Assembly (NCBI GenBank): GCA_964415195.1
Contig: CAYPYD010000001.1
Coordinates: 1-64,000 of the forward strand
Direction: 5' to 3'
Length of the DNA: 64,000 nt
Origin: WTXA01 sp964415195
Lineage (GTDB): Bacteria; Bacillota; TC1
The notes under the pieces: generated by a model
Seen by the model: the letters and a program-made list of their open reading frames with translations, nothing else
Told to the model about the DNA's origin: nothing
Database searches by the model: none
Translations under genes and position numbers: made by a program
In this document: piece after piece, positions 9,445 to 18,987 of the stretch
Layout: every line of letters starts with the position of its first letter
Position numbering within the stretch: the stretch's first letter is position 1

Positions 9445-9473
9445 TTGACTATGAATATAAATTCTGTTAAATT
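9445..9473 (+). promoter_or_regulatory. Promoter upstream of the LCP gene
   Basis: TTGACT (9445-9450), 17 bases, TAAATT (9468-9473); the -10 is imperfect and a TATAAA follows directly. Confidence 0.45.
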
Positions 9474-9508
9474 ATAAAAGGAAAGTAAAATGGTTAGGGG
9501 TATATTAA

Positions 9509-10660
9509 ATGGGTCGTGTAGACAAATTACATAAAAATAAGGCAACAAATGCTAAACGTGCAGACAATTCTTCTATGGAAGAGATATTAGGCAAGAAAGC
9601 ATTAAAAGTTAAAAAGAATAAGCCTGATAATAATAAAGTGAATATTGGAAAGAAAAAGGCGAAAAAGAAAAAAGGGCCTTTGAATAGAATATTAGCAACG
9701 ATAGCTATTTTGTTAGTCTTAGTATCAGGTGGATATATTGCCTACCACTATATCGTATCTGGCAGTGTTTCTAATGCAATACCCTTCGCTCCAAAATCTA
9801 AAGAATTTAATGATGGTGAAGTGACAATACTAATGCTTGGTACTGATGGTAATCCTGAAGTCGAGGGTGAAAGGTCCGATACAATTATAGTGTGTAGACT
9901 AAATTTAGAAGAAGGTTATGCCAGGATGATCTCTATACCAAGAGATACTAGAGTTAAAATACCAGGTAAAGGTACAAATAAAATTAATGCTGCTTTTGCT
10001 TATGGTGGAGTTGATCTTGCTAAGGAAACAATAGAGGACTTCTATGATATAGTAATTGATAGAACAATGTTAGTTAATTTTGAAACCTTTACCGATGCTG
10101 TAGATAAATTAGGTGGAATAGAGATTATCTGGGAAGATGAAAAGCCACTAGTCAATGAAGAATATGGTCTAGATATACGGCAAGGAGTCAATAAGTTAGA
10201 CTCAGTTCTTGCTCTGAATTTTGTTAGATTTAGAGGCACACCAACTGCTGATTTAGGAAGAATAGGAAGACAACAACTGTTTTTAAAATCATTGGGTAGA
10301 GATATTAAAAATAAGGCAAACTTTATTCAACAATTAGATATTATAAATAGTATATATAAAGGGATTGAAACTGATTTATCTTTAAGAGAAATGATGTATA
10401 TTTTTAATAGCTATAAAGAATTTGACAACTTTAAAATGACTACATGGATGTCTGCTGGAAATCCCGAATATGTTGATGGAGTATCTTATGTTCTTCCAGA
10501 TGATGATATTGAGAAACTTGCTCAAGGCTTTTTAGATGGTGAGCTTGTTGTAAGTAGTGGGGATGAAGGCGGTCTTTTCCCAGAACTGATTACAGTTGAG
10601 GAAAAAGCTATTGCCGATCAAGAAGAAGCTAAGTCAGTAGCTGAAGAAAATTCAAAATAA
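9509..10660 (+). CDS. LCP (LytR-CpsA-Psr) family wall-polymer ligase
   Basis: 383 aa. A long basic cytoplasmic N-terminus (about 1-55, rich in Lys) is followed by one membrane helix (about 60-82) and an extracellular LCP domain with MLGTDGNPEVEGERSDTII, SIPRDTRVKIPG and NFVRFRGT, all typical. LCP enzymes attach teichoic acid or capsule polymers from polyprenyl carriers to peptidoglycan. SD AGGGGTAT precedes the ATG. The gene follows murA and ends at a terminator. Which polymer is attached cannot be told. Confidence 0.93.
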   Translation: MGRVDKLHKNKATNAKRADNSSMEEILGKKALKVKKNKPDNNKVNIGKKKAKKKKGPLNRILATIAILLVLVSGGYIAYHYIVSGSVSNAIPFAPKSKEFNDGEVTILMLGTDGNPEVEGERSDTIIVCRLNLEEGYARMISIPRDTRVKIPGKGTNKINAAFAYGGVDLAKETIEDFYDIVIDRTMLVNFETFTDAVDKLGGIEIIWEDEKPLVNEEYGLDIRQGVNKLDSVLALNFVRFRGTPTADLGRIGRQQLFLKSLGRDIKNKANFIQQLDIINSIYKGIETDLSLREMMYIFNSYKEFDNFKMTTWMSAGNPEYVDGVSYVLPDDDIEKLAQGFLDGELVVSSGDEGGLFPELITVEEKAIADQEEAKSVAEENSK

Positions 10661-10674
10661 ATAAAGAAAAAATA

Positions 10675-10703
10675 AAAAGGTAAGGTTGCCCTTACCTTTT
10701 AGT
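10675..10703 (+). terminator. Terminator after the LCP gene
   Basis: Perfect stem AAAAGGTAAGG / CCTTACCTTTT with a four-base TTGC loop, followed by a T-rich stretch. Confidence 0.85.
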
Positions 10704-10748
10704 TTGTTCTTTTGTTATAATTAGAAGTAGAAAAAATGTGGAGGGCTT

Positions 10749-11954
10749 ATGAAATATATAGTTGTTTTAATTGATGGTGCAGCAGATGACAGAATAGAAG
10801 AACTTGAAAACAAGACACCACTTATGGCGGCCAATATGCCTACAGTAAGAAAATTAGAAAAAAAAGCTAAAATTGGCTTGGTTAAAACTGTAGCTGATGG
10901 CTTGTACCCAGGTAGTGATATAGCTAATTTAAGTGTAATGGGCTATGACCCAAAAAAATATCATACTGGAAGATCTCCTCTAGAAGCATTATCTATTGGA
11001 GTTGAAATGAAAGATGACGATATTGCCATTAGAATGAATCTGGTGACATTAAGCGATGATGAAAATTTTAATGATAAGATTATGATTGACTACAGTGGTG
11101 GAGAAGTCTCTACTGAAGAAAGTGATGAACTTGTTCAAGCTCTTATAAATGGCTTTAAAGAGGAAAAGGATTACACAATCTATCATGGCATTAGTTATCG
11201 TCATGTATTCATATGGCATGAGGGAAGTTTGAAAATCAACTTAATACCACCTCATAACATTACAGGAGAAAAGATTTATAAGTATCTGCCAGAAGGTGTA
11301 AATAAAGAATTCTTCATCAATTTTATTAAGAAGGGATATACAATACTAAAAGACCACCCTGTTAATATTAAAAGAATTAGTGAAGGTAAAAGACCGGCCA
11401 ATAGTCCATGGCTATGGGGTGAGGGCAAGAAACCTCTTCTTGATAAATTTGAGGATTTGAATGGCTTAAAAGGTGGAGTTATCAGTGCTGTAGATCTGAT
11501 AAGAGGTATTGGTAAAGGTGCAGGTATGGAGGTAATCAATGTTCCAGGTGCAACAGGAACAATTCATACAAATTTCAAAGGCAAGGGCGAAGCTGCAGTT
11601 TTAGGATTAAATAGTGGCTTGGACTATATATATATTCATCTGGAAGCAACTGATGAATGTGGACATCAAGGTGATATTGAAGGTAAAGTTAGAGCACTTG
11701 AATTAATAGACGAATTTATTATTAATAAATTAGTCAGTGATTTGAAGGATGATTACAGAATATTAGTTGTTCCCGATCATAGAACCCCATTAAAAACTAG
11801 AAAACATGATTCATTACCGGTGCCTTATATGCTTTTTGATTCTAGGGTAGATTTAGCTATGGGTTTGGCCTACAATGAAGAAGATGCAAAAAAAGGGGAC
11901 TACATAGAATCTGGAATTAAATTACATGCCATGCTTATTGAAAAAAAGGCTTAA
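10749..11954 (+). CDS. apgM: 2,3-bisphosphoglycerate-independent phosphoglycerate mutase, archaeal (ApgM) type
   Basis: 401 aa, alkaline-phosphatase superfamily. Interconverts 3- and 2-phosphoglycerate. It has the short ApgM organisation (about 400 aa) rather than the 510-aa bacterial GpmI: DGAADD at the N-terminus, then SDIANLSVMGYDP, TGRSPLEA, and C-terminal metal-ligand regions ATDECGHQGD and VPDHRTP. The ATG follows GGAGGG. An extended -10 element (TGTTATAAT, 10713-10721) is 30 bases upstream, after the LCP terminator. It may be the main or an additional mutase. Confidence 0.94.
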   Translation: MKYIVVLIDGAADDRIEELENKTPLMAANMPTVRKLEKKAKIGLVKTVADGLYPGSDIANLSVMGYDPKKYHTGRSPLEALSIGVEMKDDDIAIRMNLVTLSDDENFNDKIMIDYSGGEVSTEESDELVQALINGFKEEKDYTIYHGISYRHVFIWHEGSLKINLIPPHNITGEKIYKYLPEGVNKEFFINFIKKGYTILKDHPVNIKRISEGKRPANSPWLWGEGKKPLLDKFEDLNGLKGGVISAVDLIRGIGKGAGMEVINVPGATGTIHTNFKGKGEAAVLGLNSGLDYIYIHLEATDECGHQGDIEGKVRALELIDEFIINKLVSDLKDDYRILVVPDHRTPLKTRKHDSLPVPYMLFDSRVDLAMGLAYNEEDAKKGDYIESGIKLHAMLIEKKA

Positions 11955-12005
11955 TAATGCTATATTTAATAAGATATACTACAGCATTTCAAAGAGGCAT
12001 ATAAA

Positions 12006-12365
12006 ATGATTCCAATAAAAATAATCCTCGGTACAGAAGGGGAAAACCATTTCTATAAAGGATTTCTAAATAAAGATAACCATAGAAAAGAAATACAGTA
12101 TCTAGATGAAAATATGGATACTGTAAATATTTTTATTGCAGATGATGTTATAGAAATAAAAAGAAGTAACAGCATAATGATTTTTAATAAAGAAAAAGAT
12201 CATGAATTCACTTATTGTACAGAATATGGTAATCTGCTTTTTAAGCTTGTTACTAAATTTATGTTGATAGAGAAGAACTTTTTTAAGATAGAATATTCTC
12301 TGTATGATGAATTAGATGTCTTAGCTCATAAAAATATAATATTATTAGAATATATAAAGGAGTAA
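12006..12365 (+). CDS. ywiB: YwiB-like DUF1934 beta-barrel protein
   Basis: 119 aa. The length, the pattern of alternating strands and above all its place directly before argS, four bases apart, match YwiB/DUF1934, a small calycin-like protein that stands upstream of argS in Bacillus. Its function is unknown. The SD AAAGAGG precedes the ATG. The sequence itself is divergent, so the call leans on context. Confidence 0.7.
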   Translation: MIPIKIILGTEGENHFYKGFLNKDNHRKEIQYLDENMDTVNIFIADDVIEIKRSNSIMIFNKEKDHEFTYCTEYGNLLFKLVTKFMLIEKNFFKIEYSLYDELDVLAHKNIILLEYIKE

Positions 12366-12369
12366 AATT

Positions 12370-14055
12370 TTGGGTATAATTATTGATTTAGAAAAAAAGA
12401 TTAAAGAAAATTGGAGAAAAGGGATAGCGTTAGGCCAAGAAAAATCCCTGTTGTCTTTAGCTGAAATACCAAGTTTTACTTTAGAAGTACCTAAGGATAA
12501 AAAGAATGGAGACTATGCAACTAATATAGCCATGGTCATCAGTAAGTCTGAAAAAAAGAATCCAAGAGAGTTGGCTGGCATACTTGTTGATTTATTTAAG
12601 GAAGTAGATGATTCTGAATATATTAGCAAGATTGAGATAGCAGGGCCAGGATTTATTAATATGTATCTTACAGATAAGTATCTTGGTGAAATTGTTAAAG
12701 AAGCTATAAATGAGAAAAATAACTATGGGCATAATCAGGAATTAAAAGGTGAAAAAATCAATCTAGAATTTGTTAGTGCAAATCCTACCGGATTGTTACA
12801 CATGGGAAATGCCAGAGGAGCAGCTATAGGCGATACCTTGGCTAATGTCTTTAAAGCACTTGGTGCTGAAGTTACCAAGGAATATTATATCAATGATGCA
12901 GGTAATCAAATAGAGAATTTCGGTTTGTCACTTGATGCTAGATTTAGAGAAGCACTTGGTGAAAAAGATGTGATTTTTCCAGAGAATGGTTATCATGGTG
13001 CAGATATTATGGTAACTGTTAAGGGTTATATAGAAAAAAATGGAACTGGATTAAGTGAGGTTAGTTCCGAAGAAAGAATCGCCACCTTGATAGAATATAG
13101 CTTAAGTGAAAAACTTGATCATATAAAGACATACCTTGGGAAATTTGGTCTAGAGTATGATGTCTGGTATAGAGAAAGTACTATTCATAATAGTGGTGCA
13201 ATAGAAGAAACTATGGATACACTTGAAGAAAAAGGTTTGATTTATGAAAATGAAGGTGCCATCTGGTTAAAAACTACAAACTTGGGCGAGGAAAAGGACG
13301 AAGTTATGATCAGGAACAATGGTCATCCAACCTACTTTGCTGCAGACATAGCTTATCATAAGAATAAATATGACAGAGGCTTTAATAGATTGATAAATAT
13401 TTGGGGTGCAGACCATCATGGGCATGTTGCTAGAATAAAAAGAGCCATGGAGGCAATTGGGTATTCTGCTGATGGCCTTGAAGTAATTTTAATGCAATTG
13501 GTTCGTTTATATAAGAATGGAGAAATTCTTCGAATGTCCAAGAGAACTGGCACATATGTTACCTTGGAAGAGTTACTTGAAGAAGTTGGCAAAGATGCAG
13601 CTAGATACTTCTTTGTTATGAGAAACCCTGATAGTCATCTAGATTTTGACATGGATTTGGCAAAAAGCGATTCAGCTGATAATCCAGTATTCTATATCCA
13701 ATATGCCTATGCAAGGATATCTAGTATTTTAAGACAAATTGGGGAAACTGAATTAGAAAAGTACCTAGATGGAACTGAAATTGATTTAAACTTAGATATA
13801 GAAAAAGACTTAGCTCTTAAGATTGGTGAATTTGAGAAAGTGCTAATTGATGCAGGTGTAAGAAGAGAACCTTATAGAGTAGCTGCCTATGCTTTAGAAC
13901 TTGCAACTTTATTTCATCAATTCTATAGCAGTTGCAGAGTGTTAAATGAAGAAGAACCTGTAAAGAAAAATAGATTAAAGCTAATTATAGCTACTAAATA
14001 TACCTTGGAAAATGTACTGGGTATTCTAGGTGTAAGCGCACCTGAGAGAATGTAA
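12370..14055 (+). CDS. argS: Arginyl-tRNA synthetase
   Basis: 561 aa, class I synthetase. An N-terminal Arg_S domain (about 1-110), the HIGH-type motif HMGN at 144-147, the KMSKS equivalent MSKR at 389-392 and a C-terminal DALR anticodon-binding domain. Start is TTG at 12370: AAGGAG lies at the right distance and no ATG is near. Coupled to ywiB and followed 12 bases later by pyrG. Confidence 0.96.
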   Translation: MGIIIDLEKKIKENWRKGIALGQEKSLLSLAEIPSFTLEVPKDKKNGDYATNIAMVISKSEKKNPRELAGILVDLFKEVDDSEYISKIEIAGPGFINMYLTDKYLGEIVKEAINEKNNYGHNQELKGEKINLEFVSANPTGLLHMGNARGAAIGDTLANVFKALGAEVTKEYYINDAGNQIENFGLSLDARFREALGEKDVIFPENGYHGADIMVTVKGYIEKNGTGLSEVSSEERIATLIEYSLSEKLDHIKTYLGKFGLEYDVWYRESTIHNSGAIEETMDTLEEKGLIYENEGAIWLKTTNLGEEKDEVMIRNNGHPTYFAADIAYHKNKYDRGFNRLINIWGADHHGHVARIKRAMEAIGYSADGLEVILMQLVRLYKNGEILRMSKRTGTYVTLEELLEEVGKDAARYFFVMRNPDSHLDFDMDLAKSDSADNPVFYIQYAYARISSILRQIGETELEKYLDGTEIDLNLDIEKDLALKIGEFEKVLIDAGVRREPYRVAAYALELATLFHQFYSSCRVLNEEEPVKKNRLKLIIATKYTLENVLGILGVSAPERM

Positions 14056-14067
14056 GGGAGGTAAATA

Positions 14068-15693
14068 ATGACAAAATACATCTTTATAACTGGTGGAGTA
14101 GTATCATCACTTGGAAAAGGAATTGCTGCAGCATCACTTGGTAAACTACTAACAGCCAGAGGCTTGAAAGTTGCAATTCAAAAATTCGATCCATACATTA
14201 ATATCGACCCTGGTACAATGAGTCCATATCAACATGGAGAAGTTTTTGTAACAGATGATGGTGCTGAAACAGATTTGGATGTTGGTCATTATGAAAGATT
14301 TACTAGTGTTCATCTTTCAAAAAATTCCAATGTGACTACAGGAAAGATTTATTGGAGTGTTCTTACCAAAGAAAGACAAGGAAAATACCTTGGAAATACA
14401 GTTCAAGTAATTCCTCATATAACAAACGAAATTAAGGAAAGACTTGTCTTAGTTGCCAAGGAAAGCAAAGAGAAAATTGATGTTGTTATAACCGAAATCG
14501 GTGGTACAGTTGGTGATATTGAATCACTACCATTCCTTGAGGCGATTCGTCAGTTTAAAACAACTATTGGCAGAGATAACATCATGTATATCCACTTAAG
14601 CTATATTCCATATCTTAATGCAGCCAAGGAAGCCAAGACTAAGCCAACCCAGCACAGTGTCAAGGAATTAAGAGGTCTTGGTATTCAACCAGATATGATT
14701 CTGTGTCGTTCTGCTTATAGAATGACTAAGGAGATGACTGATAAGATTGCCTTGTTCTGCGATATAGAAAAATCTGCAGTAATTCAAGTTCTTGATGCTA
14801 AGAATATTTACGAAGTACCTTTGAATTTGAGAAAAGAAGGTCTTGATGACTATGTGGTTAAGAGATTGGGGCTACCTGACACTGAGCCAGACATGAAAGA
14901 ATGGATTGAGCTAGTTGATAGAATCCATGGTTTAAAAGAAAAGGTTACAATAGCTTTAGTAGGTAAGTATGTTAAATTACAAGATGCTTATTTAAGTGTT
15001 ATGGAATCATTGAATCATGCTGGTTTTGAACATAATTATAAAGTTGATATAAAATGGATTAATGCTGAACATCTAGATGACAAGAATCCAGAGGAGCTAT
15101 TGAAGGGTGTTGATGGTATTTTGATACCTGGAGGATTTGGTGAAAGAGGTCTTCTTGGGAAGATTAAGGCGATAGAGTATGCTAGGGAAAACAAGATACC
15201 TATGTTTGGTATTTGCCTGGGTATGCATATGACTGTTGTTGAATTTGCCAGAAATATTTGTGGTATTAAAGATGCTGATAGTTCTGAAGTAAATGTAGAT
15301 TGTAAGAATCCTGTCATTGACTTATTACCTGAGCAGAAGAATATTGAAGATAAGGGTGGAACAATGAGACTTGGTCTTTATCCATGTAAGTTGATTCCAG
15401 GAACCTTGGCTTCTAAGGCTTATGGTGATGTTGATATGGTTATGGAAAGACATCGTCATAGATATGAATTTAATAATGAATATAGAGATGTGTTAGAAAA
15501 AAATGGTCTCATAATTTCAGGAGTTTCTCCAGATAATAATCTGGTAGAAATTGTAGAATTAAAAAATGACACTTGGTTTTTAGCTTGCCAATTCCACCCG
15601 GAGTTTAAGTCAAGACCTGGTAATCCTCATCCATTATTTAGAGATTTTGTAGGAGCTTCAATTGAATACCTAAAGAATAAAGAGGTAAAATAA
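14068..15693 (+). CDS. pyrG: CTP synthase
   Basis: 541 aa. Converts UTP to CTP using glutamine. N-terminal synthase domain with KYIFITGGVVSSLGKG at the start, and a C-terminal class I glutaminase with the nucleophile Cys383 in GICLGMHM and the His/Glu pair in QFHPEF. SD GGGAGGT. The stop overlaps the rho start (TAATG). The common Firmicutes neighbour rpoE (delta) is not here; pyrG follows argS directly. Confidence 0.97.
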   Translation: MTKYIFITGGVVSSLGKGIAAASLGKLLTARGLKVAIQKFDPYINIDPGTMSPYQHGEVFVTDDGAETDLDVGHYERFTSVHLSKNSNVTTGKIYWSVLTKERQGKYLGNTVQVIPHITNEIKERLVLVAKESKEKIDVVITEIGGTVGDIESLPFLEAIRQFKTTIGRDNIMYIHLSYIPYLNAAKEAKTKPTQHSVKELRGLGIQPDMILCRSAYRMTKEMTDKIALFCDIEKSAVIQVLDAKNIYEVPLNLRKEGLDDYVVKRLGLPDTEPDMKEWIELVDRIHGLKEKVTIALVGKYVKLQDAYLSVMESLNHAGFEHNYKVDIKWINAEHLDDKNPEELLKGVDGILIPGGFGERGLLGKIKAIEYARENKIPMFGICLGMHMTVVEFARNICGIKDADSSEVNVDCKNPVIDLLPEQKNIEDKGGTMRLGLYPCKLIPGTLASKAYGDVDMVMERHRHRYEFNNEYRDVLEKNGLIISGVSPDNNLVEIVELKNDTWFLACQFHPEFKSRPGNPHPLFRDFVGASIEYLKNKEVK

Positions 15694-16964
15694 TGTTTAA
15701 AAAGGAAGATCTTGAAGAAAAGAAGCTTATTGAACTATATGAGATAGCAAAGGCTTTAATGATTCCTTCATATTATACTTTTCGTAAGAAGGAATTAATA
15801 TTTGAAATTTTAAAGCTACAGGCTAAAAAGGAAGCAGATACTCTTACTGATGAAAATAGACCGCGTGCAGAAGGTGTCTTGGAGATTCTTCCTGATGGAT
15901 TTGGTTTCCTTCGTGCATTTAAATATACTCAAGGGTTGGATGATATATATGTTTCTCCTTCTCAAATAAGAAGATTTAGCTTGTTGACTGGGGATAAAAT
16001 ATCAGGTATGTTACGTCCACCAAAGGATAATGAAAGATATTATGCTCTTTTAAGAGTTGAGTCTGTAAATGGTTTTGATCCAGAGTTGTCAGCTAAGAGA
16101 ATTCATTTTGATTCTCTGACTCCAATTTATCCTACTGAAAGGATTAAATTGGAAAGCACTGAAGCTGCTTTAAGGATGATTGATCTAGTTTCGCCTATTG
16201 GTAAGGGGCAAAGAGGCCTGATAGTAGCTCCGCCAAAAGTTGGTAAGACTACTTTGATTAAGATGATTGCTAATGCTATAACTAGAAATCATCCAGAAAT
16301 TGAGCTTATGATTCTTTTAATTGATGAACGTCCTGAAGAGGTTACTGATATTGAAAGATCAGTTAATGCAGAGGTTATTGCTTCAACTTTTGATGAGCCT
16401 TCAGAAAATCATGTTAAGGTTACTGATATGGTTATGGAGAAAGCTAAGAGACAAGTTGAAATGAAGAAGGATGTTGTTATCCTCCTTGATAGTATAACTA
16501 GACTTGCTAGAGCTCAAAATCTTGTGACTCAACCTAGTGGTAGAACTTTATCTGGTGGTGTTGATCCTGCTTCGTTATTTAAACCGAAGCGTGTATTTGG
16601 TGCTGCTAGGAATATTGAAGAAGGTGGGAGTCTGACTATTTTAGCTACGGCTCTTGTTGAGACTGGTAGTAGAATGGACGAGGTTATCTTTGAAGAATTT
16701 AAAGGTACTGGTAATATGGAGCTTATTCTTGATAGAAGATTAGCTGATAATAGAATTTTTCCGGCCATTGATGTTGTGCGTTCTGGAACAAGAAAAGAAG
16801 AACTGCTTTTAAATGAAGCTGAGAGAGAATTTGTCTGGAATTTCAGAAAAGAAATAAATAATATGTCAAATATGGAAGCAACCCAAATGTTATTGGATGC
16901 AGTTTCTAAAACTAAAAACAATGAAGAGCTGATAAAAGCTTTTAAATTGATTGTAAAAAAATAG
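15693..16964 (+). CDS. rho: Transcription termination factor Rho
   Basis: 423 aa, RecA-like hexameric RNA helicase. N-terminal helical Rho_N, a cold-shock-like RNA-binding domain (about 50-120), Walker A PPKVGKTT with Lys185, Walker B ILLIDERPEEVTD and the secondary RNA-binding region ending in LILDRRLADNRIFPA. Start overlaps the pyrG stop. It ends at a clear intrinsic terminator. Confidence 0.97.
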   Translation: MFKKEDLEEKKLIELYEIAKALMIPSYYTFRKKELIFEILKLQAKKEADTLTDENRPRAEGVLEILPDGFGFLRAFKYTQGLDDIYVSPSQIRRFSLLTGDKISGMLRPPKDNERYYALLRVESVNGFDPELSAKRIHFDSLTPIYPTERIKLESTEAALRMIDLVSPIGKGQRGLIVAPPKVGKTTLIKMIANAITRNHPEIELMILLIDERPEEVTDIERSVNAEVIASTFDEPSENHVKVTDMVMEKAKRQVEMKKDVVILLDSITRLARAQNLVTQPSGRTLSGGVDPASLFKPKRVFGAARNIEEGGSLTILATALVETGSRMDEVIFEEFKGTGNMELILDRRLADNRIFPAIDVVRSGTRKEELLLNEAEREFVWNFRKEINNMSNMEATQMLLDAVSKTKNNEELIKAFKLIVKK

Positions 16965-16965
16965 A

Positions 16966-16991
16966 AAAACACTTGTGTCTACAAGTGTTTT
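16966..16991 (+). terminator. Terminator after rho
   Basis: Stem AAAACACTTGT / ACAAGTGTTTT with loop GTCT and a T run. It overlaps the would-be GTG start of the next reading frame, which is why the ATG at 17008 is preferred there. Confidence 0.85.
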
Positions 16992-17007
16992 TTATTGGGA
17001 GTCTATA

Positions 17008-17259
17008 ATGTCAAATGTGTATTACGAAGATAGTAGATTAGTGGTAGATCTTCATCAGTGTCTGGTTGATGAAGCTAGAGTTCTACTTTCTCAACAATTG
17101 GATATGTTACCTCCAAATATTAAGGAGGTCAAGGTAATCCATGGTTTTCATCAAGGTAGTGCTTTGATGGATATGCTTCAAAGAGATTTCAAGCATAAAA
17201 GAATAAGTAAAAAATATAAAGGTTTGAATAAAGGTATTACTCTTTTTTATCTAAAGTAG
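17008..17259 (+). CDS. Stand-alone Smr-domain protein
   Basis: 83 aa. It is a single Smr (small MutS-related) domain with the family motifs VDLHQCLVDEA and VKVIHGFHQGSALMDML. Smr domains cleave or bind nucleic acids, and recent work ties them to endonucleolytic cleavage of stalled mRNAs. In MutS2 this domain is C-terminal; here it stands alone. The Gly-rich motif is HGFHQGSA rather than HGxGxG. Start ATG 17008 is chosen because it has GGGAG before it and because the in-frame GTG at 16975 lies inside the rho terminator. The 3' end overlaps a convergent gene by 23 bases. Confidence 0.8.
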   Translation: MSNVYYEDSRLVVDLHQCLVDEARVLLSQQLDMLPPNIKEVKVIHGFHQGSALMDMLQRDFKHKRISKKYKGLNKGITLFYLK

Positions 17260-17680
17260 TAATTTGTCGGAGGAATCTATCATCTAGTTTAGATAAGGTG
17301 TCAACTCCTCTTTTAATTAATTCAAGATCCATGTTTTTGGTTCCTTCTATTAATTGAGAGTAGCCGACTATAGTTTCATTTAGATAGTTGTTAAGTTGAT
17401 CATCGAAGTTTACCATTGAGGTTGGTGGTTGAAGAGCTAAACCTTCTTTAGAGGTTTTAACTATTTTGTCATAAGTTACCAATAGTAAATCAGGATTTTG
17501 TTCAAGGTTTACATTTTCAATTTCTAATGAGTAGTTTCGTAATTGACTAATTGTTGATTTTACTTTAAATACATATTGTTGTTCATCGCTATCCATGAAA
17601 AGGATGGAAAAAAGTATTATTCCTATTATTGATAGAGCGACTAGTATTTTTTTACTTTTGTGTATGAAATGAATATGCAT
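17237..17680 (-). CDS. Unknown membrane-anchored extracellular protein
   Basis: 147 aa. A basic N-terminus (HKSKK) and one hydrophobic helix (about 11-29) precede a predicted helical extracellular part without cysteines. Family not recognised. Support for a real gene: a strong SD (CTGGAGGT) before the ATG, an anchor-like N-terminus and normal codon use. It is the only - strand gene in the first 47 kb, convergent with the Smr gene and divergent from the RNase H gene. Confidence 0.65.
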   Translation of the reverse strand: MHIHFIHKSKKILVALSIIGIILFSILFMDSDEQQYVFKVKSTISQLRNYSLEIENVNLEQNPDLLLVTYDKIVKTSKEGLALQPPTSMVNFDDQLNNYLNETIVGYSQLIEGTKNMDLELIKRGVDTLSKLDDRFLRQITTLDKKE

Positions 17681-17749
17681 GATTACCTCCAGGTTAGGCT
17701 AATTATTACATATTTATATTTATCTTGCAATTATTTTAAGGAGTATTTT

Positions 17750-18394
17750 ATGGCTAGTAAAAAATTTTATAGTGTAAAATTTGGAGATGGCAGTTCTGAG
17801 ATTTTTACTGATTGGTCTATTTGTAAGGAAAGGATCAGAGGTGAAAAGGGGGTTATCTACAAGGGCTTTACTACAAAAGAGGAAGCATTGGCTTTTTTAA
17901 ATTCCCTTGAAGGTATTGTTAAGCCGATTTCTAAAAGTAAAGTTAAGCATAATTCAACATTGAATAAGGTTAGTACTGATTTTGCTATCTATGTTGATGG
18001 TAGTTATAGGGATGATGTTTATAGTTATGGTTTTGTAGTAGTTGATGTTGCTAAGGATGTTGTAATTCATGAGCAGCGAGGTCGGGGTACTGATGAGGAA
18101 GCTGCCAAGCTCCGGAATGTTTCTGGTGAAATGAAGGGTGCTATGGAGGCTATAGTATATTGTTTAAATAATGGTATTTCTGAAGCTACTATTTGTTATG
18201 ATTATTTAGGTATTGAAATGTGGGCTCTTGGTTTATGGAAGAGAAATAATGTTTTTACTAAAGGGTATTATGACTTTTATCAATGTCGTAAAGATAGGCT
18301 GACTGTTCATTTTAGGAAGGTTAAGGGTCATTCTGGTGATAAATGGAACGAACGGGCTGATATCCTTGCTAAGGAGGGTTTGGAAGAGTCTTAA
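17750..18394 (+). CDS. rnhA: RNase HI with N-terminal viroplasmin (RNHCP) domain
   Basis: 214 aa. The first 50 residues (KKFYSVKFG, GFTTKEEALAFL) form a caulimovirus viroplasmin-type domain that binds RNA:DNA hybrids, and the rest is an RNase H fold. The four acidic catalytic residues are visible in YVDGS, GEMKGA, YDYLG and ERADILAKEG. It removes RNA from RNA-DNA hybrids. Start 17750 is chosen because AAGGAG is seven bases upstream; the longer frame from 17660 would overlap the divergent gene. Codon use is strongly G/T rich. Confidence 0.9.
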   Translation: MASKKFYSVKFGDGSSEIFTDWSICKERIRGEKGVIYKGFTTKEEALAFLNSLEGIVKPISKSKVKHNSTLNKVSTDFAIYVDGSYRDDVYSYGFVVVDVAKDVVIHEQRGRGTDEEAAKLRNVSGEMKGAMEAIVYCLNNGISEATICYDYLGIEMWALGLWKRNNVFTKGYYDFYQCRKDRLTVHFRKVKGHSGDKWNERADILAKEGLEES

Positions 18395-18466
18395 TACTTC
18401 TTGCTTTAGAAAATCAGATATTATATAATTAAGAAATGGGAACTGGATATACAGTTGGAGGTAAAT

Positions 18467-18973
18467 ATGATTATTAAAGATAAAGACAAAACAAAAGAAA
18501 TGCTTTTTGACCAGACTATTCTTACAAAGGAAGGTTACGAAAAGCTTAAGGAAGAATTAGAGTATTTAAAGAATGATAGCAGAGAAGAAATTGCAGAAAG
18601 AATTAAAGTAGCTATTAGCTTTGGTGATTTAAGTGAGAATTCTGAGTATGAGGATGCTAAAAGAGAGCAGTCATATTTGGAAGGTAAGATTGCTGAGTTG
18701 GAGAAGAAGTTGCTTCATGTAAAGATTATTGAAGAAGAACTTGATTCTAAGAAGGTTAAGCTTGGTTCTAAGGTTAAGGTACTAAACCTGGATACTTCAG
18801 ATGAGGTTATTTTCACTATAGTTGGTTCTATGGAGTTTGACCCTGATAATTTGAAGATTTCAAATGTGTCTCCTGTTGGTAAGGCTATTCTTGATAAGAA
18901 GGTTGGTTCGACTGTTAAGGTTAGATTGCCTATTGGCAACATACAGTATAAAATCATTGAAATAATGCAATAG
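18467..18973 (+). CDS. greA: Transcription elongation factor GreA
   Basis: 168 aa, typical GreA: N-terminal coiled coil (about 15-85, LTKEGYEKLKEELEYL and GDLSENSEYEDAK, which carries the acidic tip) and C-terminal FKBP-like domain (SPVGKAILDKKVGSTVKV). It stimulates transcript cleavage by backtracked RNA polymerase. ATG 18467 is preferred over the TTG at 18455 because the SD GGAGGT lies between them. Followed 14 bases later by lysS, the usual greA-lysS pair. Confidence 0.96.
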   Translation: MIIKDKDKTKEMLFDQTILTKEGYEKLKEELEYLKNDSREEIAERIKVAISFGDLSENSEYEDAKREQSYLEGKIAELEKKLLHVKIIEEELDSKKVKLGSKVKVLNLDTSDEVIFTIVGSMEFDPDNLKISNVSPVGKAILDKKVGSTVKVRLPIGNIQYKIIEIMQ

Positions 18974-18987
18974 TTTAGGGAGAATAA

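Noticed and set aside
16975..17007. Upstream GTG start of the Smr gene
   Set aside because: It lies inside the rho terminator, while ATG 17008 has its own SD.
17660..17749. N-terminal extension of the RNase H gene
   Set aside because: It would overlap the divergent gene's start, and AAGGAG points to ATG 17750.
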